Source: Ganoderma boninense (Eukaryota > Basidiomycota > Agaricomycetes > Polyporales > Polyporaceae). Taken from it: a stretch of DNA of 64,000 bases. Numbering within the stretch: the first letter of the stretch is position 1; the number at the start of each line of letters is the position of its first letter. Below the pieces are notes generated by a model. It saw only the letters and a list, made by a program, of their open reading frames with translations. It had not been told where the DNA came from and made no database searches. The stretch is taken from contig CM035315.1 in NCBI GenBank assembly GCA_002900995.3, forward strand, positions 2,015,826 through 2,079,825. Direction: 5' to 3'. Shown piece by piece: positions 24,062 to 34,949 of this stretch. The translations under genes were made by a program, and so were the position numbers.

Positions 24062-27000
24062 CGCATGGGGCCCTGGAGGCGAGGGACGGCAGGGCAGAAG
24101 AGTGCTCCGCCATGATGACAGGCGGATGGACGAGGGAAGGAAGACTGCGAGTCAGATGGCTGGGCAGACGACTGTTTTAGCGGCCTATGTACTTCTTATA
24201 CTCATACTCTGACGTCTTCTATGTTTGCTGGTTGGAGGATTGCCAAAGGACGCAGATGCGGGTGCGCAGACGTCCGTTCTCGGTGGGCTTCTGCGAAGAA
24301 GCATGTCAGGTCAATTGATTGGAACGATGGCCGCCGTAGATTGCTCCAAGTCGGACGATAGATACGCAAAGTCGTACAGTAATGGCTTCAAAACATTGGC
24401 ATCAGTTTTCCAGTGAGGAGGAGGAAGACGTACGATCGACTGACGGACATCGTGACGACTTGAGTCGTGGTCAGTGCGGCGGTGCAGAGAACTCTGAATC
24501 GAGCAACTTGAACAGCCATACACTGTACCCGCGGATTCGGCTATGCAGTGGCCACGAAATATCGGGGCTCAGAGACGATACAGACGATGGTGGGTGAGAT
24601 GCAGCAAGCGGCGAAACTTGAGCTTTTGTTAGATATTGCGCAGTAGGGTTAGGGGTATCGTCCCAGCTGCGGGGCCGGGCGCCCTCCCCTGCCGCTGTCC
24701 TCCTGCTCAGTACTCTGCTCCTCCGAGTCCAATACCTATAATCTGCTTGATCTTGATTAGATCTGTTCTCGCCAGCCGTCCCACATACGCATCCGTTCGA
24801 CTTGTATTCCAATGCTAGGGGCTTCGAGGGACTATGCAAGATATACCATGCCTTGGGTTGACTCAGTCACTGCATTCGATGCTCACTCTTCGCCTTCACG
24901 ATATCACATCCTACTTTGCACGCTGACTTGGACTTCGTTCAATGTATCCCAGAGGTATGTCGGTAAACTTGAAATGCATAGCTTTGGTCCTTAGCTAACT
25001 ACACTCAGGCTCGTGCGCGCAAGGCGAGAAGGGGAGGTCTCAGTGGGGTCCTGTGGGGTCGATTAAAGCTCAATCCGAGCATCTCCAGAACTCGGGCTGC
25101 CTCATTTCCTCCACACATCTACGACCCTATGAGCTCCCTCTTGTCGCTTTGCGCAATCCGTGGGATTGCGATGTTCCTCCCAAGGCTGGAACGGGTATGG
25201 GCTCCAATGCGCCCATTTTCTGTATGCCATCTCATCGTCGAGTATCGCACCCAACTGCCACCACAGGCTTAGACGTGGGGAGGAAGTGCAAAACGATCAC
25301 TGTCGCGGACACGGCATGCAAAAGCGGAGACGAGTCCAGGGCCGGAGCCGAGGAACTGAAGGAGCGACCCTGGCGTCAGGTCGGGAACGAAACATCAAGC
25401 GATCGCGAAGCTGGCCTATCCTTCGCGTCAACAACGTTAACATCGGCGGACTCTCGCTTGGCAAGATCTACGTACGAGAGTACGAGGAGCCGGCGGCGAA
25501 GGAGCTGCGGAACCCGATGGATCCACTCCCGGCTTCTGTCCCCCCTCCCTCCCGAACCTTGACATTGCGGTGGAATGCAGCGCGGGTGTCCCTCGGGATG
25601 GGCCTCGGTTTCCCCCGATGGAAAGCCTCAGCAAGAGCCGACCCGAGAGGAAGGCATACATTCCGGATCGGGCGACGGCAGAATTTCGACGCCAGCGAGG
25701 CGACAAGGTTGCCGCTGAGATTGAGCATAAGGTTGGGTGTGGTTTCGCATTCCGTGGCCCCGACTGACCCGCTGCGAGTTCCACAGATCGTGTTCGAAGA
25801 TGGTGGGATGGGCTTCGATGAAGCATACTAGCACGTTTGTGGTGCGGCCATCTCGAGAAGAGGAAGCGGAGGAACGGACGGGTGGAGCGATCTGCATCGG
25901 ATCAATGGGTGAGGGTCTTCTGTTCTGCTGTGCTGAGGCAGGCTGCATCGGTACGGTGATTGAACCGTTTCTATTGCTCGAACAGACGCTGAGATCTCGA
26001 AGATGCTCGCTATATGCGGTATATTATCGGATGTTGTGGGCCCTTTTCGCCTTGCGGCGTCGGAAGCGTGAGTTCATGTCACCTCGGCCATGTCGCGAAC
26101 ATCCAGAGTGCGGTGAGTCCATTCGACCGATTGAATGGGGATGGATTTATATATCTAGGGTGACAGGGTGACCATTGCAGCCCCACCGCAGATTTCCCAG
26201 TGTTGCGCCGGGTAGGAACAGCAACACAGTCAATGAAGAGCTCCGGATGAACTCGTCTGGTCCATCTACCTCGCGGCCGGAGCGGACAGTATAGGGATGC
26301 AAGCGCTGCGAGCATCTCACCACTGAAACTGCCACTACTTATCGGCACGAGCTATCCGGCTGCGATGAGCTCAGTTCTCAGGACAAGCTGGGAAGTGAGT
26401 TGTCTTCCAATCCATGGTGTGGTTCGTCTATGATTGTATGCATACTGATTGACCGGAGGCGCAATCTCCATCACTCGCATTAAAGCAGATCAGAGTTTCT
26501 GCCATCGGAAGAACCCTGGGCTGTCCAGGGTGTCAGTGCGGCGAAGCACGGCCCCGGTTTCTAGGTCGACTGCGTGAACGTTGCGGAACGGAGTCCGTAT
26601 CTTTGGTCATCCAGCACTCCTTGTACCAGCCTTGAGCGGTGTTTGCACTCTTTGATGCAGAGTACGTCTCCTTCGGTGAGTCTGCTTCACGATCTCGGCG
26701 AATGGGATTTGTTTATTTCTTCGTTGGCATTGACTGCCCGCGGTGTTGACTTCTTTCGGCGCTTCCCAACAGGTTACCGTAAGTAAGGCTTTGTCACCAG
26801 AGCCATTGTGCCGTATTTGGGCAGTTGCGTACGAGACATCCTTGCAATCGGGTTTCGAGGCTGCAGGCTGGAGTCAGCTGCTCATATTCGGCTGTTATCC
26901 GAAGTACTATCTGCTCGAGATGATGCTGCTTCCGAATTTCCATCTGAATGTTGTGCGAACCCATCATATGCCCGCGTATCACGAGTTCGTCGCCGTTCTT

Positions 27001-27626
27001 CGGCGTTGCCGCCCGGGCGGTGGCGCATGGTTGACCCCCTCTTCCCGCCGGCTGGAACGCGCTATCGGACAAGTGAGTCTGTTCGAAGTCTTCTTGGCCC
27101 TCTCCGGGTATTCACCGAGATACTAGATGCGCAATGGGGTGCCTCGAACGTAACACGGAGACTCAAATCTCGTCTGCGCCAGCGGAGCCTAGGGCCAGTA
27201 GCTGCAACAGCAGCACGTCACGGCGGGCCGCCGCTTCGGGATGACGGTCTTGCTTCCAATATCAGAATACGTATCATACGGCTGGGCACCACATGTGAGT
27301 GAGCGCATGGAGCACGACTTCTTCTGTGCAGGCATGGCCCTGATGCTTCGCAGATCGTCAACAGCGAAAATAACAACCGAAGGGCGAGGTTACTGGCCGC
27401 TGGTCACTGGGTCGCTCGACGTGGCGTAAAACGACGCTATCGGGCGTTGCGGGGCACCCTGCCCGCTGCCGACCACGCCCGCCGGCGGCCTGGGGTCGAG
27501 AAGAAGCAGGTTCCCTACCGTATATAAGGCCCCCGCCCAGCGCGCCACCAACCCTAGTCCGACGGCCCCTCGTCAGCCGCGTCCCCCCAGCCGCTCCTCC
27601 CAAGGACTTGCTAGCCGCAGGCCGCC
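24062..27626. other. 3.5-kb region without recognisable genes; promoter of GH47 copy 4 at right end
   Basis: Several open frames of 100-220 codons occur on both strands (for example 25160-25831 on +), but none shows a motif, splice pattern or paralog that I can recognise. At 27521-27529 TATATAAGG lies 106 bp before the GH47 copy 4 ATG, embedded in a C-rich stretch and followed by CT-rich sequence, and is the likely core promoter. Confidence 0.5.
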
Positions 27627-29960
27627 ATGGTGTCTTGGTCTCTCCGCACTTCGGTCGTCGCGCTTGCGTGCGCATGTGGTGGCTCCGCCGCGAAGATCCA
27701 GAGCCCGCACGTGGTCCTTCCCCGGGATGCAGGGATCCATAGGCAGAACGTCAAGAACATCTTCCTGACGAGCTGGAACGCGTACAAGTGAGTGTTCGTG
27801 CAGCCCCGACGCGCTATTCAGACTCATCTGAGACTGCCTCCTGCTCGTAGGGAGTTCGCGTACCCCCACGACGACCTGGAACCCATTGCGGAAACCTGGA
27901 CGGACGGGCGGAACGGTTGGGGCGCGTCACTTGTGGACGCGCTTACCACTCTGGTGAGTTTCCGCGCTGGTGGCACGCAAAGTTAGACGACTGAGCTGTC
28001 CCGATCACACCAGGCTGTTATGGATGAGACGGTAGGGCCCTTCAAATTCCTCCGCGTGCTAATTAATCACTCTCCTATGGCGCATAGGAAATCTTCGAGC
28101 AATCTGTCAACCATGTCGCCACCGTCGACTTTACCCATGACCACTCTGGCAGCACCGCCAGGTACGCAGTTTCGCCTTCCATGTAGGATTCACATAATTC
28201 AAGCGCTGAAATGAAATGGACGAACCCTATAGTGTCTTCGAGTCGACGATCCGCTACCTGGGCAGCATGCTCAGCGCGTACGAGCTGACGGGCGAACGGT
28301 ACCCCGTGCTCGTAAAGCAAGCGAAGACTCTCGCAGACAGGCTCGCGGGCGCGTGGTCTCTGGTAAGAATAGCTCTGCGCTCCACGGTATCGCCGGGACT
28401 GACAGCGATTTCGTAGGGCAACGCGGTGCCCTACGGTCAGGTGAACATTAACAACACCGCTCCCAGCATTGCCACGTCCAACATCGCCGAGGCTGGCACG
28501 GTAAGTAGGCGGTAGCTTCATTGTATGCTCTGCTTGGCAGGTACTAAGGGTCTCGTGGTGGTTCGTAGCTCACTTTGGAGTGGTCGCGGCTCGCGTAAGT
28601 TGAAGTTCGAAGCTTGCTCAGGTGGCACGGAATGCTTACTGCCCCCTGATCAGCAAATACACTGGTAATGACACGTACCGCGCTCTCGCCGAGAACTCCG
28701 TTAGGGCCATTATCGCCGAGGCGAGTCGCCACGCGGTCATCCGTTTCTAGAAACGAAACTGAACGCTTCTTGCAGCCGAAGCCCCTTCCCGGCTTCCCGG
28801 CGCAGGGTGTTGACCCCGCCACGAGTGAGCCTGTTGGCGCCTACGTTGTAAGTGCAGTGCATGCTATACTTGCAAGCTTTGGAACACTGACCAGCTGAAC
28901 AGACTTGGGGTGGAGGATCGGACAGCTACTTGGAGTACCTCATCAAGTACGCTCGCCTCACGAACACCAATGACAACACCTTCGCGGACAACTGGGCAAC
29001 GGCCGTCGATTCGTCCATCAGGACACTCCTGAGGGTATGGTAGAAGCATCTTCTTTTTTGTAACCTTCCTAACCCTTGGACTCAGACGTCCACAGTCGGA
29101 AACTGGACGTACCTCGCCGATCTTGACGACAGCGGTACCATCCGACACATTGGTTCGCACCTTGCGTGCTTCATGGCCGGCAACTGGATTATGGGCGGCA
29201 GGCTCTTGAACAACCAGACCATCGTCGACATTGCGCTCCAGCTCAACGAAGGCTGCTGGAACACCTACGCCAGCACTGTGTAAGTCCTCTCCGGCTCTGT
29301 TCCGCCCATCTTGTTTCACGCCCTGAGCATAATGAACAGCACCGGTATCGGGCCGGAGGCATTTGGCTACTTCTCGAGTGACGGCAACTACACCGGCTCG
29401 ACCCCAACCTCGGACGAGCTTGCATTCTACAACGAGCACGGCTTCTTCATCCTCACCGGCTCCGAGTACTACTACATGCGCCCCGAAGTGCTGGAATCCA
29501 ACTTCTATGCGTGGCGTCTTACGGGCGATGTCAAGTACTACGAACGTGCCGTCTCTGCATACCGGAGCTTCGAGACGTACCTCAAGACGCCGACCGTCGC
29601 GTTCGCCCCCATTAACAATGTGAACGAGCTCAACAGTGGCTTCATCGACGACATGGAGAGCTTCTGGTTCGCCGAAGTTCTGAAGTACCTCTACCTCACT
29701 TTCGACGACCCCAACCATATCAGTCTGGACAACTGTAAGTATCCTCGACTTCTCATACAGACACGAGGCGTATCGGCTCACATGCATGTCTAGTTGTCTT
29801 CAACACGGAAGCGCACCCCTACATCGCACCTCCGGCGAAGGCGTCTTACGGTAGCGGCAAGGCCGCCGCGAAGTCGTCGCAGCCCTTCAGCACGAACTCT
29901 GGCGAGCTCCCGCTCGTCAGTGCCGCGGCGAAGATTCCTGCCACACGCCCAGACGCATAA
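27627..29960 (+). CDS. GH47 class I alpha-1,2-mannosidase, copy 4 (apparently intact)
   Basis: Complete 13-exon gene. The ATG at 27627 is in a strong context (GCCGCCATGG) and opens MVSWSLRTSVVALACACGGSA, a signal-peptide-like start. Exon 1 ends at 27787 and the next exon starts at 27851 (EFAYPHDDL). Conserved blocks are NGWGASLVDAL, DHSGSTAR, TWGGGSDSYLEYLIKY (about 28910), HLACFMAGNW (about 29157), GIGPEAFGYFSSDGNYTG (29343), SFWFAEVLKYLYLTFDD (about 29655) and VFNTEAHP (29796). The frame stays open through every junction I checked. The intron after 28720 begins GCGAGT, a GC donor at the same place as in copy 2. A two-residue insertion (ILTGSEYYYM against ITTSYYYM) is unique to this copy. 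The stop TAA at 29958-29960 is followed by a short spacer and the converging F-box gene 3. Confidence 0.93.
28721..28722 (+). promoter_or_regulatory. GC-AG intron donor in GH47 copy 4
   Basis: The exon ends GCCGAG and the intron starts GCGAGT. The acceptor is the CAG before CCGAAGCCCCTTCCC near 28776. This is the homologous intron to the GC-AG intron of copy 2. Confidence 0.75.
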
Positions 29961-30190
29961 TAAATCAACCTTGTGCATACATATCTATCCCCATCTCTCG
30001 TGGTCCGCCGCACTCATGGCCACCTCCATGACCAACCCACGACCAGTGTCGTGCACTCTTCGTTCTGTATCGCTTGCACCAGCTTTGTATTTGCTGTGTT
30101 ATAGGGATGTATAGACCCGTATACAAAGTTACATCCATGTTCCGTCGTGCTCGGAAGGGAGCATAAAGCTTGTCCTCTAACCTTTACAGT

Positions 30191-31976
30191 TCAACCATGT
30201 CCAGACTCAACCCGCCGCGCATGCCCAGCATGACTCCGCCTCCCCATTCCGGACTCTGAGCTGCGCACCTGCAACCGCCGCGCATCCGGCTGCAGCGTGA
30301 CCACGACCTCGTCCGCATACGGCGAGAGCAGCGCCACGACCCCGCTCCTCACCGCCTCCAAGTCGACCTCCTCCATCTCGATGCCATACAGCCTCCGAAA
30401 AGTCATCTCAAGCTTCTGCAGACGCAGCCCGCGCTGCGCGCGCCGCACCAGCGTCTTCTCCGCGATATCGCACGCGAGCCTGAACTCCTCGTCCGCCCAG
30501 CCCACGTCCACTTCACGACGAGATGCGCGAGGCCGGGGCACGGCAGCTCGCCCGCCCCCGCCCCGGCGCCTGCGAGCGCGCCGAAGAGGTGGTGGCACTT
30601 GCGCGCCATCTTGAGGTACGCGAGGCGCGGGAAGGCAGCGAGGAGCGCGTCCATGCGCGCGGCGTCGATGTGCGCGGCGTACGCGGCGCTCTTGAACCCG
30701 AGCGAGAGGCGCGTGAGCGTGTGTGAGGCGGCGGGCGCGAACGCGTGCAGGAGCTCGTCGAGCAGCGCGCTGTGCGCGATGCTGCTCGTCACGAGCGAGA
30801 GGCGCTCGGCCCCGTCGGGCGCGTGCCCCGCGCGGTGCAGCGCGTCTCGTTCGCGACGATCTCGAGGCTATCGAGCGTGGGCAGCATGGGGAGCGCGTGC
30901 AGCGCGCGGGGGAGGCAGAGTCCCTCGCGCCGGACGCACTCGAATTTGAGCAGGGCGGTGGGCGGGAGGACGAGGCGGCTGAGGATGTCGGATAGGGGCT
31001 CCGGGTTGTACTTCTGGAACTCGGCCTTGTGGAGGAGGGGAAGGGAGACAGGCGTGAGCGCGGAGAGTTCGAGGGGATGTACGAGAGGCTCTGAGCCTGG
31101 GAGGAGCTGGAGGTTCAGGAGAGACGGACACCTCGCGAGCGACCTCAGCAGGGTATCCAGGGTGTGCATCTTCATGTCTCCGCTGCACTCGTGACACGAG
31201 CACCCTCCGATGACGAGTGTTTGCAAGCTCGGGACGATGATGTCGGGTGACAGGAAGGCGGAGGGTATACGTAGGGTGTGGAGGCGCGGTAGTCTCTCTT
31301 CGGCGCACTGGACAGAGATCATTGCCGCTCGTTCTTCCGGCTCGAAGGGACTACAACCAGGTGAATGATTGACAGTGAGCTCCTTCAGGTTGGGCATGCC
31401 GTTGCTCAGCAGGAGGTACAAGTCAGTGATCTCCTTCGGACCAGCATTGACGGTGAGCGTGGATACTCGATGGCTATGTTGCGCCAGGATCTCCGAGATG
31501 TGGGTCGGGAAGCCGCGGATGCTGAGCGGGATTAGACATGGCGCCGACCGCTCGAGATACATTTGAAAACGCTGCAGCCCGAGTGCGTCGCCTGCATACG
31601 CTCGCCGAATGACGGAGGAGACGCGGAGCATATTCGACCAGAACTGCGGCGTCTTGAGCGCGATATATCGCCATCGGCGACATACGTGCAGCAGCTGTAC
31701 ACCCTGGCAGGACTTTGGACGGACGTGGCCGAAAATCTCCATGAGCAATTCCGGAGGGAGACGGCGATGGATGAGCGACGCGTTATTGTACGCGGCGCAT
31801 AATGCGCGGAGGTAGCGCTCGTAGTGCTGTATCTTGGCGAAAAGCCATGGTTGTGCCTCCGAAGGGTCGAGAACAGAGAGAATCTGTTGGTCCTCGGTCG
31901 GGAGCTCTGCCCACGACGTGGAAGACTCGAAGCCAGTCGCGTCCCGTGGGCCATCGATGGGTGTTGCCATCTGCAT
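30191..31976 (-). CDS. F-box / leucine-rich protein 3 (two frame breaks as read)
   Basis: Minus-strand F-box protein, more distant from genes 1 and 2. The likely start is ATG 31976 (MQMATPIDGP) or the ATG two codons later; upstream codons in the open frame are not ATG. The motif SLIHRRLPPELLMEIFGHV followed by VCRRWRYIALKTPQFWSNML (about 31640-31790) is F-box-like. Leucine-rich segments follow (MPNLKELTV, LPRLHTLRI, VPSLQTLVI, CPSLLNLQL). The frame is open to about 30842, where LEIVANE should continue into ALHRAGHAPDGAERLSLV one frame over. A second shift near 30505-30513 is needed to pass from LAHLVVKW into GWADEEFRLACDIAEKTL. Each is explained by one missing base. The C-terminus then runs to TGA 30191. 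Without the shifts the protein stops shortly after 30842, which removes about 200 residues. Confidence 0.75.
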
Positions 31977-32582
31977 GAAGATTGTCAGGATCACAGTCAG
32001 TCATTGACGGAAGGGAGACATCCACCTTAACTGAATCCAGTTCATGAAGGTTCAAAGTTCCGTTTGTGCTTTAGCCCTGCGTGGGACTAGAATTGTACGT
32101 GGCGTGGCTACCTCGTGTTGTGCGAACCTCGCTTTTGCAAATGGATTACGTGATCAGCGTCGTCAACCTCCTGCCATGCGCGTCACCGAATCATCGAGCG
32201 CGAGGAGTCTCCTTTGCAGTTCACCTCGTTAGCCGCTGTGTAATCCTCTTCCACGAGGACAATATATCGCTTCAAGGGGCCGCATAGATGAGCATCAACG
32301 ACGGAAACATCCCATGTCAAGCACGTCTAGTGCGCGCGTAGCCTATCATGCCGTAGTGAGAAGTACTGCAACGAACATCCTATCCTAACACTCACCACAA
32401 TATCCCAAACGACATCCAGAATCAAGACAAGAGACCAGAGCAGAGACTCACCTACAACTTACCCGAATCGAACCCGGAGCCACCGAGTAACGCCCTTGCC
32501 GGATCGGAGGAACTGCCAAGGTGGAACATGGTCTTATGCGAATATATTACTCCTATCCCGTCCTGGTCCGACAACAAGTATG
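31977..32582. other. Intergenic spacer upstream of F-box gene 3
   Basis: About 600 bp between the start of F-box gene 3 and the 3' end of SWP1, both on the minus strand. It should contain the SWP1 terminator and the F-box 3 promoter. A tRNA-like fragment near 32460 was examined and rejected. Nothing else is recognisable. Confidence 0.5.
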
Positions 32583-34170
32583 CTACTTCGAGCTTTTGCC
32601 GAGACGTCGTTCGCTGACCGCCGCGAGGGCACGCTTGCCTGTGATAGCTGCGGGGACACTGAGGATTGCGCCGTAGAGCAGGACCTGGCCGATGCGGAGG
32701 TCGACCCAGTACCACACGAGGAGCGCCTCAAACGCACCGAGCGTGGCGACGAAGGGGATGATGCTCGGGGAGAATAGATGAGGGACTTGGGGCCCAACGT
32801 TACCAAGCTGTAGATGCAAGATGAGCGCAGAACACGCATATATGGAGGCCAGGCAGGATTGGGGTCGAAGAGGATGCACAGACGATGTCCTTCGAGCGAG
32901 AATCGTCTCGGTAGGGCGACTATCTCGATGCATCCACCCAAATGCATACTATTCCCCTGCACTGAAGCAAAGTACGGTCCGGAGTGAGGACGTACCAAAC
33001 CAAGAAGGACAACCCAAGGTGCTGCGATGAAACCGGTGAAGACTGCGGAGACGAACTTGGGAGGAACCTTCTGCTCGGGTCGGAAAGTATGGAATATTTC
33101 AGGGCGAACATGGAAGAACGCCTCGTCGGGGTGCTGTGCTGGTGCCTGGGAGGCGGGGATGGCCAGATCGAAGAGGTTGTATTGAACAGGGTCGTGCTTG
33201 AAGGAGCCGATGTAGAGAGAGACCTGAAGGGGGTCCTTGCCTGAAGGTGGTAGTGAAGAGAAAGGACGAGCCATGTTCTGGAGCGCATATAGTCAGTCAC
33301 TCTGTCCACAGTAAGTTCAAAACAAAATTTGGGCATGAGACAGCAGTCGACCGTGGCACTACAAAATCCACTGAGTGAAGGGGATGCTCGCATGACTGCA
33401 ACTAAACGCCAGCCTGGACGTCGTATGTCACGGAGAGTTACTGGCTGCATCTGTCAAAGACTCTGTGGCCGGCCAAAGCAGAGGGCATATTACGATCAAT
33501 CCGTGGACTAGTCCTGATCATACTGCAGAACACTAGACACGCTCGCAAGTCCAGTCCCATCCCAGGCTTGTTACGCATAACCAACGGAGCAACTAGTATT
33601 TGCACAATGCCGCAATGTTCCACGCGTTCGCATGCCAGTTAGTGGTCGTAACCTGAATTCCGAGGGGATTGACACGTCCAACCAGACCACTGGAGCATCT
33701 CAGGCTATCCCTGCACCCAATCCCGACGCTCCGCCGAATCGTAGGGCAACACATCCCCGCAAATGCGAGTAACACCAAACTCACCAGTTCAAACTTTGCT
33801 TTGCCACCTGGAGTAACCTTGACGGGCTGGATTCCCTCCTCGCCCGTCACCTCGTCATAGAACCGAAGGAAAGTCTGGTGCGGCTGCACACCCTTCCCGT
33901 CCTCGTCCACGATTTGGAAGGTCAACTTGAGCTTGTCTGACGGCCCAAGTTCGACTGGAGCAGGGACCTTTACGGCCAGGGACAGCCTAAAAGGTCGACA
34001 CGAAAATGAGATGCATATATGCGCGTTTAGGGAATGACGTACGGCTCATTGCGGAGCGGTGTCGCGTCCGCATCAATTACAGACAAGCGGGGGGATTGGA
34101 GAGTGAGGACAGAGGCCTGCACGCCTGCCAGGAAGAGAGAGGCCAAGAACCAGGGGAGCGCGCCGACCAT
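32583..34170 (-). CDS. SWP1: Oligosaccharyltransferase subunit SWP1 / ribophorin II
   Basis: Delta/ribophorin II subunit of the ER oligosaccharyltransferase, which transfers the dolichol-linked glycan onto asparagine of nascent proteins. Four exons: 34170-34043, 33986-33785, 33277-32996 and 32807-32583, giving 278 residues, close to the yeast protein length. The start lies in CCACCATGG and opens a signal peptide (MVGALPWFLASLFLAGVQAS). The lumenal part contains KLTFQIVDEDGKGVQPHQTF and FYDEVTGEEGIQPVKV. Then come PLQVSLYIGSF, a HPDEAFFHVRPEIFHTFRPEQK segment and three membrane helices (VSAVFTGFIAAPWVVLLGL, IIPFVATLGAFEALLVWYWV, GQVLLYGAILSVPAAITG). The tail RRLGKSSK is basic. All junctions keep frame. 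Intron 2 (33278-33784) is about 500 bp, much longer than most introns here. This is the one housekeeping gene of the window that I can name with confidence. Confidence 0.95.
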
Positions 34171-34800
34171 GGTGGACGTCGGCGAGAGAGTTGTGAGGAG
34201 CGACGCGTCTACCGCAGCACCACGACGTGTCACTTGCCGCCCGACAATATCGGACTTCGCAACTCTGCCCAAAATACACATGGGCGTCTCTTTGTCCCCC
34301 TACCTCGACCGCACCACCACTCCCAACTTATGCTTGAACCTCAGTTTCTATCCCACTACATAATCTACTTGCTGCTGAGTTCGTCTCAGACTTCTCATGA
34401 ACAGCCGCACAAGACATGGTTCCAAGATAAGACCCACAGGGTTCGTGGTGCAAGTCGTGCGTGAATTCTTCACCCACTCAACTAATTCAGCAAGGTGCTA
34501 CCCAGACAAATCCAGCGTTGAAGGAATGTCTGTGAATATGTTTGTTAAAACATCTGACCGTCGGCCATTGTGAAGGGATCTTTCGTCCAGCGAGTCGGCG
34601 CCGCGAACATACCCCGACCAGGACAGGCTCTTTGGCACTTCCGCTCGGCCATGGAAGGTTGAACGGTAGGCTCACTTCCCCATGTCGTTCTGTACGCCTG
34701 CATCTACAGTGTATTCTCAAGTTAACCTCACTATCCGTATATGCCTCATCCGGAAAGTGAGACTCGTCGCGCTTCTCCACGCCTTCGTCTTGGTTTTGGC
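34171..34800. other. SWP1 upstream region
   Basis: Promoter side of SWP1. No convincing TATA box and no recognisable gene on either strand before the duplicated region begins. Confidence 0.4.
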
Positions 34801-34949
34801 CAACACTCTGGCCTAGCCTCTGCCTTACTTCCGTATGCCCGCCGTTCGCAGCCCAACCACTCGGAATGGGCCTTGCTGCTATAACCTCGGCCTGCTTGAC
34901 CTTGTACGCGTACCGGCATAAGCTCGACTGGGTGTTTTCTCATGCCAAA

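Noticed and set aside
25160..25831. 223-codon open frame on the plus strand
   Set aside because: No ATG context, splice logic, motif or paralog supports it, and equally long frames run opposite.
31995..32055. Extra 5' exon for F-box gene 3 analogous to genes 1 and 2
   Set aside because: The only upstream ATG (ATGAACTGG) does not join in frame with the acceptor before ATGGCAACA, and the frame that would fit begins with TTG.
32440..32530. tRNA-like T-arm on the minus strand (GGGTTCGATTCGGG)
   Set aside because: The loop looks right, but the five-base stem does not pair and I could not find a matching anticodon arm or acceptor stem.
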